A stretch of DNA of 51,640 nt from Segatella copri (GTDB lineage: Bacteria > Bacteroidota > Bacteroidia > Bacteroidales > Bacteroidaceae), in NCBI RefSeq assembly GCF_019127135.1, contig NZ_JAHOEA010000030.1, positions 1 to 51,640 on the forward strand. The letters are read 5' to 3'. Of the stretch, positions 1 to 9,058 are shown piece by piece. Position 1 is the stretch's first letter. Each line of letters opens with the position of its first letter. Below the pieces are notes generated by a model that saw nothing but the letters and a program-made list of their open reading frames with translations, did no database searches and was not told where the DNA came from. A program made the position numbers and the translations under genes.

Positions 1-50
1 CCCAGGGCGATGCCCTGGGCTAGGAGCTTTTGGGCCTTCAGCCCGTTCTT
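1..50 (+). repeat. Dispersed palindromic repeat, copy 1
   Basis: Bases 1-8 and 12-19 form a perfect 8-bp hairpin with loop GAT. The 17 bases at 13-29 (CCCTGGGCTAGGAGCTT) recur exactly, in inverted orientation, at 51545-51561, and the flanking CCTTCAG-like text is also similar. This fits a dispersed non-coding repeat. The window edge cuts it, so its full length is unknown. Confidence 0.6.
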
Positions 51-509
51 GAACCACATGCGAAAGTTCAGCAAATAATTGATAAACCGAATACCGTTCT
101 GTTTCGGAAATCTTTGTTTTCCTGGTTTACTGAACGACCGTAGGGAGTGATATCTTCTTTAACTTCCCTTTAACTTCTTTAACCGCTTAAACTTCTTTAA
201 CCCTTTTAACTTCTGAACTTACCTGAAACTTGAATAATCTAATATACGAAACTTCAAGTTTTCTGCGTTAATATTTGTTTAAAAATCAGTCCTTTTTCGG
301 TATCGTTAACTTCTTTTATCTGATAATTGTTTAACACAACATAAGACGGGATAACCTACCCCACTCGCTTTTCAAAGATTTCAGCGGTAAGAAAAGAGAA
401 AAAATGGGACCCTAAAAAAATGGCACCTCTTTCGGAACCAAAAATAAACGCTTAAAATATGTAAAAACGGGCAAAACCCTTAAAATATGTTTATAAAAAG
501 CGAAAAACA

Positions 510-723
510 CCCTTCACCACCCTTCACCCGTAACTATTTGACACATAAAACGTTAAATAAAAAGGTGAAGGGTGAAGGTTTGAAAACTCTTTTTTATATA
601 TACGCGCGGCAAGGGAAAAAATCCGTTTTTTCATTTTTCTGATTTTCTGTTTTTTCCAAAAATCCTAAAAAAAGAATATAATATAGAGATTTTAAATATA
701 CCCTTCACCCTTCACCCTTCACC
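510..723. repeat. CCCTTCA repeats in inverted arrangement
   Basis: CCCTTCA-type repeats occur at 510-529 and 701-723. Their complement, AAGGTGAAGGGTGAAGG, lies between them at 562-578. The middle block can therefore pair with either flank, giving alternative hairpins. The spacer carries TATATATACGCGCG at about 595-607. No gene was seen. Confidence 0.6.
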
Positions 724-779
724 TCGTCACCACAACACATATCCATCATCGTATTCCCAACATTTGTTTTCCTGGTTTA

Positions 780-905
780 TTCTTCGGAGATATTCTGCTA
801 TCTTTCGGAGATATTTTCATATTCTTCGGAGATATTCTGCTATCTTTCGGAGATATTTTCGTATTCTTCGGAGATATTCTGCTATCTATCGGAGTAATTT
901 TCGTG
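780..905. repeat. 21-bp tandem repeat, six units (42-bp higher order)
   Basis: Six 21-bp units begin near 782, 803, 824, 845, 866 and 887. Odd and even units differ slightly, giving a 42-bp super-period (CTTCGGAGATATTCTGCTAT, then TTTCGGAGATATTTTC plus a short tail). Because 21 is a multiple of 3, both strands stay open in one frame and would encode heptapeptide repeats (SRISPKN/TKISPKD-like on the minus strand). There is no spacer structure, so it is not a CRISPR array. Confidence 0.8.
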
Positions 906-1055
906 TTATTGATTTCAGAAATAGTTATCATTTGACAAGTGGAAGAGCCAATTCGTTACCGCCCACACCAAGCCAACCTCGTGACCATCAGAGCGAAAAA
1001 CAACGGATTAACTTTATTTAACGGCAAGAATCAACTGATTATGAAAAAATTACAT

Positions 1056-1063
1056 TAAATTTG
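1056..1063 (+). promoter_or_regulatory. -7 element of the first lipoprotein gene
   Basis: TAAATTTG matches the Bacteroidota -7 consensus TAnnTTTG. No well-placed TTG at -33 was found. It would give a leader of about 150 bases before the start at 1221. Confidence 0.45.
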
Positions 1064-1104
1064 CAGCGTCTAAGAGCTCCACTTGTAAGTGTACGCAAGA
1101 TGAT

Positions 1105-1143
1105 GATAGTCAAACTACCAAAACGATAGTCAAACTACCAAAA
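1105..1143 (+). repeat. 20-base direct repeat in the 5' leader
   Basis: GATAGTCAAACTACCAAAAC is followed directly by a nearly complete second copy. Both copies lie in the presumed untranslated leader of the lipoprotein gene starting at 1221. Function unknown. Confidence 0.6.
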
Positions 1144-1220
1144 AAACAACGAGCTGGAGGACAAGAATATAAGTAAGTGATATTAAAGAAACTGAAAGTA
1201 CAATTTAAACTTAAATAGAT

Positions 1221-3689
1221 ATGAAAGTATTCAATTCTACTCTTGCTGCCATCGGTTTGGCGGCATTCGTATTCGCATCATGTAGCGACAGTAACAGTGA
1301 TCCTGCAGATGGTTCACCAGCAATCAATCCTGCAGAGATTACCAACATTACACTTAAATCACAGACTGTAGACAACAGCCGTGTAATCAATTACAAAAAC
1401 TCAACAGCCAAGGCTAGAAAGTTTTTCCTGAGCACAAGAGCTGAGGACGGAGTTACATTCCCTACTCTCAAGAAAGCTCCTGTAGAGGAAAACGCAAAGC
1501 AGCTTAACAATCCTGCCGACCTCGAAGTTGTAGGCAAGAGTTACCAGATTAGCGGTCAAAAGAGTCTGAACTTCGCAGGAAAGACTATTAACGGCGCAAC
1601 AATCTTTGTACATAGCGGTTCTACTTTCGAATACGACAACACTACCAAGATAACCAACAGTGTCATCGTATTGAATGGTAGTGCAACTTTGAAATATACC
1701 GGTACTGGAGAAATGGTACCTGCAACCAACACTGTATTCTGCACAGATGTAAGAAACAATGTTGTTGCTTCTGGCGAAATCAACATCAACGGTGAATTCT
1801 ACGCTAACTTCAAAGGTACCTCTGCTTCAACAGGTAAAGATTTGATGACAGGTCTTGGAGCTATCAAAGAAACATCTGCAGAAGATAAGAATAAGCACAT
1901 TACTCCTACCCAGAAGATTATTTTCGGTGAGAAGGCAGTAGCTTACATTAATGGTTCTATCCGTGCTACAGAGTTGAACATAAATAAGGGTGCAATTGTA
2001 TACACCACAGAAAATGTATTCGATTCTAAAGGATTTAACTTGAATGGAAGTTTGAAGGTTGATGGTTTTGTACGAGTAGGTGACTTCACTACCTTGACAA
2101 AAGACAATCGAGCAACTGCTGCTGACATGACTGTAAATGGCTACCTTGAGACAGGCGCAAACTCTGCCGTAAAGGTAACAGGTACTCTCAATGCTAATGC
2201 GGATTCTAAGATTGTTGCTAATTACATCAATGTAACAAACAATCCGAAGAACGGAAAGAACCAGGCTACAGATGATAAGGGCAATACCATTCCTGGCGAT
2301 GCTACGCTTAAATTGAATGGTAATTGCAAAATCAAATTGACCAACAAGAGCGTAATGAACGTCAACAACCTGGTTACAGACAACACTCAGGGTCAGGTTG
2401 AGTTGGCTGATGACAGTTCTATTGCTGTAATCAAGGCTGACAAGTTCGTTAACAATGGTGAAGATAGAATCCTTTCTTTCTCTACCTCAGGTACCAACGC
2501 TTGTTTCCTGTTCCAGTTCACAACCAACTATAAGGGTGAAACCAAGTTGTCTTCATTCGATGACCTGACTCTTCAGGCTACATACATCGACTACGATAAG
2601 ACAGACCAGAACCAGAAGGTTGAATACAAAGACGACAACCACGTAAGCTTCGGTTACAAGTGGACGGGAGACGCTTCTAAGCTGGTTGCAACTCAGAAAC
2701 TTGACTTGATTGCTTCTGCAGAAGATCCTAAGGACGGTGAGTCTGCAACATGTATCCAGCCTGCAAATAACAAGTTGTATGTTTCATATCATACTAACGG
2801 AAACAATAAGGTTGGTGGTAGTATCGAGGTTGCAAGCATGACAGAAGGCAGCAAGACTTTGACTATCGAACAGAGTAAGAAGGCAGCTGATATCGACTAT
2901 AACCACCTGATTATTGAAGGCGACAAGCTCTTCCTCGCAGGTAGCCAGCAGGGCAATGGTAAAGATGTAGAAGGTGGTCATTCTGTAGGTGCTTTCATGG
3001 GTGAAGTTGCTATTACAGCTTCAGGCATTAGCGACAACCTGATTCTCCATTCTGTTGATAAGAAGAGCGACAAGGTAGACGCAAACTGCGTTGCAGCATA
3101 TGGTACAGACCATGTATTGGCAACAACCCAGGGATTCTACGTAATCGATAAGGATGATAATGCTGACCTCTACCTGTCAGGCACAGTAGCCAAGCATGTT
3201 ATCAGTGAAGGCAACAAGATTTATGCATTGACAGAAACAGGCAGTTTGAACGTATACAATAGTTCTGATATGACTAATCCTGAAACAACTTACACAGTTG
3301 GCGCAGTAGCACCTAAGGGTAACAAGGCGGTAATAGCTATTGACGAACCTAATGGTGATATCTACGTCTGCAAAGGTAAGAATGGTGTTGCTAAGATTTC
3401 AGGTAATACTGTAACAGATTTCTTTACTTGCCCAACTATCTCTTCTGGAGATAAGCAAGGTCAGACTGAAGGTAATGCTAATGGTGTAGCTGTAGATGGT
3501 AAGTATGTATACATTGCATGTGGTAGCTATGGTGTTGTTGTTCTTGACAAGACAACAGGCAAGGAAGTTTGCCACCGCAAGGCATCTAACGGCAAGTCAG
3601 CTAACTACGTAGCAGTAGCCGATGGTAACATCTATGTTGCTTACGGTCAGAGCCGTATCCAGGTTTACAAGCTCACAAAGACGAACTAA
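1221..3689 (+). CDS. Surface lipoprotein, beta-helix-like plus beta-propeller-like
   Basis: The protein has 822 residues. Its N-terminal hydrophobic stretch ends in VFASC, so Cys21 is probably lipidated and the protein anchored in the outer membrane. Acidic and Ser residues follow the Cys, as in many surface-exposed Bacteroidota lipoproteins. Residues about 95-430 contain short repeated beta segments (LNGSLKVDGFVRVGDF-like) resembling a beta-helix or bactofilin-type solenoid. Residues about 505-822 carry repeated blades ending in YVYIACGSYGVVVLD and IYVAYGQSRIQVYKL, suggestive of a beta-propeller. The next gene is a full-length paralogue with the same layout. No named family was recognised and the function is unknown. 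Its position ahead of an exopolysaccharide-like locus suggests, but does not show, a surface role. Confidence 0.85.
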   Translation: MKVFNSTLAAIGLAAFVFASCSDSNSDPADGSPAINPAEITNITLKSQTVDNSRVINYKNSTAKARKFFLSTRAEDGVTFPTLKKAPVEENAKQLNNPADLEVVGKSYQISGQKSLNFAGKTINGATIFVHSGSTFEYDNTTKITNSVIVLNGSATLKYTGTGEMVPATNTVFCTDVRNNVVASGEININGEFYANFKGTSASTGKDLMTGLGAIKETSAEDKNKHITPTQKIIFGEKAVAYINGSIRATELNINKGAIVYTTENVFDSKGFNLNGSLKVDGFVRVGDFTTLTKDNRATAADMTVNGYLETGANSAVKVTGTLNANADSKIVANYINVTNNPKNGKNQATDDKGNTIPGDATLKLNGNCKIKLTNKSVMNVNNLVTDNTQGQVELADDSSIAVIKADKFVNNGEDRILSFSTSGTNACFLFQFTTNYKGETKLSSFDDLTLQATYIDYDKTDQNQKVEYKDDNHVSFGYKWTGDASKLVATQKLDLIASAEDPKDGESATCIQPANNKLYVSYHTNGNNKVGGSIEVASMTEGSKTLTIEQSKKAADIDYNHLIIEGDKLFLAGSQQGNGKDVEGGHSVGAFMGEVAITASGISDNLILHSVDKKSDKVDANCVAAYGTDHVLATTQGFYVIDKDDNADLYLSGTVAKHVISEGNKIYALTETGSLNVYNSSDMTNPETTYTVGAVAPKGNKAVIAIDEPNGDIYVCKGKNGVAKISGNTVTDFFTCPTISSGDKQGQTEGNANGVAVDGKYVYIACGSYGVVVLDKTTGKEVCHRKASNGKSANYVAVADGNIYVAYGQSRIQVYKLTKTN

Positions 3690-3710
3690 GTTATAAATAA
3701 AATCTCTCTT

Positions 3711-3740
3711 GTTCTCCCTCACTCTATCGTGAGGGAGAAC
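3711..3740 (+). terminator. Strong hairpin after the first lipoprotein
   Basis: A perfect 12-bp stem (GTTCTCCCTCAC with its complement, loop TCTATC) lies just after the stop. The following T-tract is weak, so it could be a terminator or a 3' stabilising hairpin. Confidence 0.7.
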
Positions 3741-3832
3741 AAACCTTATAAAAGCTAAATTAACTAGCTATTAAACAATTATAAGGTATGCGTAAAAAGT
3801 GACTAAAGTATTAACGAATAATATAGAATAAC

Positions 3833-6331
3833 ATGAAAGCTATAAATATAAAGCTTGCTACTTTTAGTTTCGCAGCTATGCTCCTCGCTTCTTGTAATGA
3901 TAGCAATAATAATGAAGTAACTAATCCTTCACCATTAGTTAACACTAAGATTGTCGGTAGCGAAGTAGCATCTAGCACAGATGCTCAAGAATTGGCCAGT
4001 AGAGTTTTCAACTATAAAAATTCTGTTTCTACAACCAAAACAAGAGCATTTGACACAAATACAATAAAGGATATCCTTGAAATGCCTAAAGCTCCAACAA
4101 AAGCAGAGATTGAAGCAGACGCTAAAGATATCACAGCTAAAACAAGTGATGATTTAAGTAATGGAAAATGGTATCTTCCTGAGAACAAGTCCTTCGAAAT
4201 AGCTGGTAATTTGAATTTGAACAACACTACAATATATGTAGAAAAAGGAGCTCACCTTACTTGGTCTAACGGTCCATATACACAAACCGCTAAAGTAGTT
4301 GTATTGGAAGGTGGAGAATTCGACACGAGTCTTGATAACATTAACCAAATGACAGAAATTGTCTGCTATGGTTCATTCAAATTCAAAGGCTCAACCTTGT
4401 TAGTCAATAAACCTTTATACATAAAAGGAGATTTTGATTTAACAGGAAAGACATTTAATGTACAGGGAAAATGTTATATTGGTGGAAACTTAACTACTAC
4501 AAATTTCAGCTGTAACTATCCTTACTTAAACGTTAAAGGCAACATGACTGTTAAGGAAAATGATTATCTTAGCATTCCTGGTGGCGTAATCAATGTAGAC
4601 AAGACAATAAACATTGGAGGAAGCATCAATATAAACAATAGTGCTGTAGTAAATAGCGGTTGTGCTATCAAGAATGATGGCGGAGAATTAAATATTAACT
4701 CTGGCAGTACACTTTACTTAAAATACATAAAGTGCAACAAGATTATAGAAAGTTCTGGAGCCAATATCAGACTTGCCAACCAAAGCTATATTGAATGTGA
4801 TGTTTTCGAAAACAACAATTGTGATAATTATGACTGGAAAAATACTCAAACTAATGTAAGTACATTAGAGGGTGGTGATACAGAAGCAAATCCTGCAGTT
4901 GCTGTTATCAAAGCAAAAAAGTTTGCATTCAGCAATGGTACAGCAATAGACAACACGACTGAAAACAAAAAGTATAATTGCTTTATGTTTAGAACACCTG
5001 GTGATTATGCAAAAATTGTCCTTGATGGTAAGTTCTACAAAAAGGATGATTTAACAACTGAGATTGAACCATACTTCCCAGGCGCACGTATTTATTGGGC
5101 AACAGACAAGGACAACACATCGGATGTGACCATTAATGCAACAGAATGTAATGGTGGCAAGGGCTGGACTCCAACGAATCCTGACCCAGAACCGAAAAAG
5201 CCAATCGTTCCTATCAGCGTAATAGAGCCAGACCACACACACAACATATCAGCTACATGTGTACAGCCATATAGCGATAAGATGTATATGTCTTACCACA
5301 CACGTGGAAAGGATCTCGGTTCTTGTGTTGAAGTATTCCAACCGGTAGATGCGAATCGTCAAGTAAAACTTTTGCAGTATGTTTACGACAAGGATGGCTA
5401 CTTGGACTGGAATCACTTGATGGTATATCACAAGGGTGATAAAAAGCAAGTATATGTAGTGGGCAATCATTACAAAAAAGCTGGTACACTCGGATTTATC
5501 GACATTGCCAAAGGTGGATTACTCAACACAGATTCCAAGACAATCGTTACAGAAGACGGTTCAGAAAAGACCATTCAGCCTTTCCAGATTCTCCCGCTGA
5601 ACGCAAAAGAGAAAGCTACGGATGAAAACTGTATTGTTTATGATGACAAAAGGAACAGATTCATCGTTATGACAACTAAGGGATACGTTACTTACGACCC
5701 TGAAACTTTCAACGAACTAGAAAAGGTTAATAAGGTTGGCAAAGCAAAGCATGTTGCCATTGGTGATGGTAAGATTGTCACATTAGTATTTACAGAAAAA
5801 GCCCAATATAATGAGACTGACAATCCTGAAGAAGCTTCAAAAGAAGCCATCAATGCTCAGTTGGAAGTTAGAGACCAATCTGCAGAAATGGAATCTGAGC
5901 CAAAGTTGACTATCAAGACTCCAGCAGTATTGCCTCACTATGGCAAGAATGCTATAGCGGTTAAAAAGAGCAAGATATACGTTTGCCTTGGTGCAGCAGG
6001 ACTTTACTGCTACGATATGAATACAGGAGAAAATCTGGGTCACTATCAAATGCCAAGCCCTATTATTACAAATAGCAAAGATGGCAAAAACGGCAATTAC
6101 AAAGCCTACGCCAACGGATGCTTCGTTGGAGATGACGGCAAAGTATATATCGCTTATGGCTCATATGGCGTGGTAGTTTTGAAGGCTGGTACATTGGAAG
6201 CTGGTAATCCAGAGGTTCTTGCACATGTTTGCGAAGGTAAGTCTGCTAACTACATCACTGTCTACAAGGACTATATCTACGTAGCTTATGGCCAGAAACG
6301 ATTGCAGGTATACCAGCTTAAAGCTGAATAA
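3833..6331 (+). CDS. Surface lipoprotein, paralogue of the preceding gene
   Basis: The protein has 832 residues with lipobox LLASC (Cys21) and the same plan as its neighbour: a signal peptide, a Lys/Thr-rich linker, a solenoid-like region (about 115-360) and a propeller-like C-terminal half (about 473-832). Shared landmarks include SATC.QP...YMSYHT, D.NHL, DENC, KSANYI and IYVAYGQKRLQVYQL. Sequence identity is clearly higher in the C-terminal half than in the solenoid. The coding sequence looks more A-rich than the upstream copy, especially in the first 1 kb. No TAnnTTTG promoter was seen between the two genes. Function unknown; tandem duplication with divergence is the simplest reading. Confidence 0.85.
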   Translation: MKAINIKLATFSFAAMLLASCNDSNNNEVTNPSPLVNTKIVGSEVASSTDAQELASRVFNYKNSVSTTKTRAFDTNTIKDILEMPKAPTKAEIEADAKDITAKTSDDLSNGKWYLPENKSFEIAGNLNLNNTTIYVEKGAHLTWSNGPYTQTAKVVVLEGGEFDTSLDNINQMTEIVCYGSFKFKGSTLLVNKPLYIKGDFDLTGKTFNVQGKCYIGGNLTTTNFSCNYPYLNVKGNMTVKENDYLSIPGGVINVDKTINIGGSININNSAVVNSGCAIKNDGGELNINSGSTLYLKYIKCNKIIESSGANIRLANQSYIECDVFENNNCDNYDWKNTQTNVSTLEGGDTEANPAVAVIKAKKFAFSNGTAIDNTTENKKYNCFMFRTPGDYAKIVLDGKFYKKDDLTTEIEPYFPGARIYWATDKDNTSDVTINATECNGGKGWTPTNPDPEPKKPIVPISVIEPDHTHNISATCVQPYSDKMYMSYHTRGKDLGSCVEVFQPVDANRQVKLLQYVYDKDGYLDWNHLMVYHKGDKKQVYVVGNHYKKAGTLGFIDIAKGGLLNTDSKTIVTEDGSEKTIQPFQILPLNAKEKATDENCIVYDDKRNRFIVMTTKGYVTYDPETFNELEKVNKVGKAKHVAIGDGKIVTLVFTEKAQYNETDNPEEASKEAINAQLEVRDQSAEMESEPKLTIKTPAVLPHYGKNAIAVKKSKIYVCLGAAGLYCYDMNTGENLGHYQMPSPIITNSKDGKNGNYKAYANGCFVGDDGKVYIAYGSYGVVVLKAGTLEAGNPEVLAHVCEGKSANYITVYKDYIYVAYGQKRLQVYQLKAE

Positions 6332-6401
6332 AGATAACAAATGTATTATATAAAGATAAAAGACATAATACATTTAAGATACAAAGAACACTAAAGGAAT
6401 A

Positions 6402-6423
6402 CAGCTGCAAAAGTTTGCAGCTG
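6402..6423 (+). terminator. Hairpin after the second lipoprotein
   Basis: CAGCTGCAA pairs with TTGCAGCTG and is followed by a T-rich stretch (ATTCTTTGTGTTT). It probably ends the lipoprotein transcript 30 bases before the next gene. Confidence 0.6.
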
Positions 6424-6451
6424 CATTCTTTGTGTTTAAACAAAAAATAGA

Positions 6452-7855
6452 ATGAAGCGAAAAATAATACTATACTCAACTACTGTTCTGCTCCTTCTCA
6501 TGGCAGCACAAAGCGCTATGGCTCAGACGAAAGGCAAAAAGCCGAAAAGTTTCAGCCCTAAGATGCTCGTATATGAGAACCTGAAGAACAATAATGTACT
6601 GAGACACTTCAAACAGCGCTTCGCACAACTCGACACTCTCATCAAAAACCCTATATGGGTAAAAGCACCAGTCATAGAACTGGGACTCAATAAACAGCAT
6701 CACGCTGATATCAATAAGACCGACTCTCTGTTCTGGTCGAAAACTGCACATGAGCACTTAGCGCTCAACAGACACAACGGTCTGGAAGTGACCGGACAGG
6801 TTTATGCCCGACCTGACTCGTACTTCGATTCTGATGAAGACGACGCAAAAGAGGTATCAAAATATAAGATGAAGGTTCAAGCCGAACTGGGATGGAACAT
6901 CATCAACTCGAAGTTCTACCAAGGCAAGGAGAAAAGAACCAAGATTGCTCTTGCCAATGAACTCGACCGCTTGCAAATAAAAAAGCGCCAAACTGCAGAC
7001 ATCTATGAAAAGGCAGCAGATGAGCTGACCGAACAATATAATTTCTATATCGGTACTGTCATAGCACACAGACTGGACAACCTCGACATCATGAACGAAG
7101 CGTACCAGTTTATGCTGGAAAAAGACCGAATCAGCAACGACAAGATGCTGAAAGTGATGAACGATAAGCTGGAGGCTGAATACGACATCTCCGTGCTCTG
7201 TACAGACAGAGATATCACCAACAAGCCTATCTACCGCATCAAACCAACCAAAATTGTGGTAGATACAACAGCCCTCTGGAACCATCTGAACCAGGAAAGT
7301 CTGGATGCACGAATCATGATGGTGAAAGAACAGATTGCTGACAACGACAGCAAGCTGACCAACTACTTAAGCACTACCCGACTCACACCATTCGCAAGAT
7401 GGTCGAGTTACTGGCAGAGCAACAACAAGATTTCGAACAATGCCGACGTGGGCGTGAGATTCACCATTCCTATCTGGAACGAAACGCCACGCAAACGACA
7501 GGCACTGGAGACCCAGAAGGAAATCATACGCAGCAGCCGTGGTACCGATGTAAAGGAAATAAAACAGTCGGTAGGCATCCTGCTCAAGAAGATAGACAAC
7601 CTGAACAAGGCTATAGCCACCGAGGCTTTCCATATAGACCAGACCGGCAAATATATCGAAATGCGGCGGTTTGCTTACATGAACCAGAAGCAGGGATACA
7701 ACTATCTGATGCGTATGGACGAATATACGGGACTTCTGGAAAGTATGGAGCGAATGTATAAACTGATGCAGAACCGCGCCCTCGCTATCATCAATATAGA
7801 GAAAGCCGTGAGCATCTATGACAACAACAACATCTTCAAAGAAATAGAACTTTGA
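6452..7855 (+). CDS. TolC-like outer-membrane export protein
   Basis: The protein has 467 residues and a signal peptide ending at AMAQ (about residue 25). Long charged helices (about 165-240 and 370-460) and the late motif VGVRFTIPIWNETPRKRQA, followed by a helix, resemble the second repeat of TolC-type outer-membrane factors. It would form the outer-membrane duct of an envelope-spanning exporter. The next gene is an HlyD-like adaptor 18 bases downstream, the usual TolC partner, and the locus continues into a polysaccharide synthase. No ABC or RND pump is encoded nearby, which argues for polysaccharide rather than drug or protein export. The family match is moderate; the substrate is inferred. 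Confidence 0.75.
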   Translation: MKRKIILYSTTVLLLLMAAQSAMAQTKGKKPKSFSPKMLVYENLKNNNVLRHFKQRFAQLDTLIKNPIWVKAPVIELGLNKQHHADINKTDSLFWSKTAHEHLALNRHNGLEVTGQVYARPDSYFDSDEDDAKEVSKYKMKVQAELGWNIINSKFYQGKEKRTKIALANELDRLQIKKRQTADIYEKAADELTEQYNFYIGTVIAHRLDNLDIMNEAYQFMLEKDRISNDKMLKVMNDKLEAEYDISVLCTDRDITNKPIYRIKPTKIVVDTTALWNHLNQESLDARIMMVKEQIADNDSKLTNYLSTTRLTPFARWSSYWQSNNKISNNADVGVRFTIPIWNETPRKRQALETQKEIIRSSRGTDVKEIKQSVGILLKKIDNLNKAIATEAFHIDQTGKYIEMRRFAYMNQKQGYNYLMRMDEYTGLLESMERMYKLMQNRALAIINIEKAVSIYDNNNIFKEIEL

Positions 7856-7873
7856 ATGTAAGGAAACTAGAAT

Positions 7874-9055
7874 ATGAATGAATTCCAATATAATGGCACG
7901 CCACAAGAACAGGCGATGGCAGACTTGCTGAAGACGCAGAGTCACCGCCTAGCCAGACAGCAGATCATCTTTGCCCTGATCTTCCTGCTGGTTATCGTGC
8001 TTGCCGCCTACTATATTGTCACTCGTATGATATGGGCTACCTTCGACGGTTATATAACCCTCGATGAAAACCATATCAGTGCCGTTGATGACATCTATAT
8101 CCTTAAGGTGAACAAAGAAATGGGTGAAGTGGTGCATAAGGGAGATACGCTCTACTCTTATGTACTGCTAGGTAACATTGTGAACCAATACGACCCGAAC
8201 ATCCTGCCTTCTGCCGTAAAGGAGACTCACGACATGGAGGTACAGGCTAAACTCGCACAGCAGGAGATTCCTGTATTGCGCACCCGCCTTGCCGAACTGA
8301 GGAAACAGAAAGCCTCTGAAAGTTCGGACATCTACTACGGTCTTACCGACAACACCAAGCGAAATGCACTGGATGCTGAGATTGCCGAGGTAGAAGAGGA
8401 ATTGAGAAAGCAGGCTAACAAGGTGGAAATCTATGCACAGGCAAAGAACACCACCTATAACTTCATGAGCCGCAGAGGAGCCGGCAGAGCAAATGCTTCC
8501 ATGCCTTACTCCAGCACCAGCATCTACAACCCGGGACTTATACACTACTGCTGTGCACCAGCTGATGCTTACATCTCAAAAATCAATGTGAGCGACAAGA
8601 CACTGGTGTTCAAAAGCGAGGAGGTGATGGTTATCCAGCACACCGACTATGCTGACTGTCATCTGGGCGTAATCGCATACGTACCCAACGACATGGTGAA
8701 GTATATGGAAAGCCCTGACGATGCAGACATCATCATCAACAAAGACCTGGAACTGCAGGCTAAGTTGCAGATGGTAGGTCTGAGAGTAGAAGAAATACCA
8801 AAGCATCTGCAGAGCAACTTCTCGCATGATGCCAACGCAGTGGTTGCCGTCTTCACCCTGAACCCGAACCAGAGAGTTCCGGCATGGGTAATGAGCAACA
8901 GACTGCCGGTAAGAATAAGAGTGAACAAGATTAGTGCCATGCTCGATCCGAAGCCGCTGCCGATGTACACCGTCCCAGTGGGCAAGAACGAAAACGTGAA
9001 GCGAAGCAACCTGATTTCGAGCGACACCAATAATCATCAAGAACAAAAGAAATAA
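7874..9055 (+). CDS. HlyD/Alg44-like periplasmic adaptor
   Basis: The protein has 393 residues: a short cytoplasmic N-terminus, one transmembrane helix (about 30-52), then a periplasmic part. VVHKGDTLYSY resembles a half lipoyl motif of membrane-fusion proteins. A coiled coil spans about 118-195 (VLRTRLAELRKQKA and EVEEELRKQANKV). The second lipoyl/barrel part starts near HYCCAPADAYISKI. No PilZ domain is present, unlike Alg44. It probably bridges the inner-membrane synthase to the TolC-like duct. It ends 3 bases before the next gene, so the genes are tightly coupled. Confidence 0.75.
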   Translation: MNEFQYNGTPQEQAMADLLKTQSHRLARQQIIFALIFLLVIVLAAYYIVTRMIWATFDGYITLDENHISAVDDIYILKVNKEMGEVVHKGDTLYSYVLLGNIVNQYDPNILPSAVKETHDMEVQAKLAQQEIPVLRTRLAELRKQKASESSDIYYGLTDNTKRNALDAEIAEVEEELRKQANKVEIYAQAKNTTYNFMSRRGAGRANASMPYSSTSIYNPGLIHYCCAPADAYISKINVSDKTLVFKSEEVMVIQHTDYADCHLGVIAYVPNDMVKYMESPDDADIIINKDLELQAKLQMVGLRVEEIPKHLQSNFSHDANAVVAVFTLNPNQRVPAWVMSNRLPVRIRVNKISAMLDPKPLPMYTVPVGKNENVKRSNLISSDTNNHQEQKK

Positions 9056-9058
9056 AGA

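Larger units (their letters stand above)
51..1020. other. Gene-poor AT-rich region with simple repeats
   Basis: No convincing gene was seen here. The stretch contains degenerate CTTTAACTTC-type repeats (about 150-235), a direct 17-base repeat TTTGTTTTCCTGGTTTA at 113-129 and 763-779, a repeated CTTAAAATATGT (about 450-492), the CCCTTCA repeats and the 21-bp tandem array listed separately. The open frames at 746-931 (-) and 764-1021 (+) are created by the array and are not called as genes. Confidence 0.6.

Noticed and set aside
780..905. Possible CRISPR array
   Set aside because: Units are contiguous with no unique spacers, the period is 21 bp and there are no cas genes.
746..1021. Open frames of 61 (-) and 85 (+) codons over the tandem repeat
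   Set aside because: They exist because the repeat unit is a multiple of 3; neither has a promoter or non-repeat domain, so they are listed as a repeat rather than genes.
7367..7945. 192-codon minus-strand frame and similar long antisense frames
   Set aside because: These are shadows of well-supported plus-strand genes, with no family motifs.
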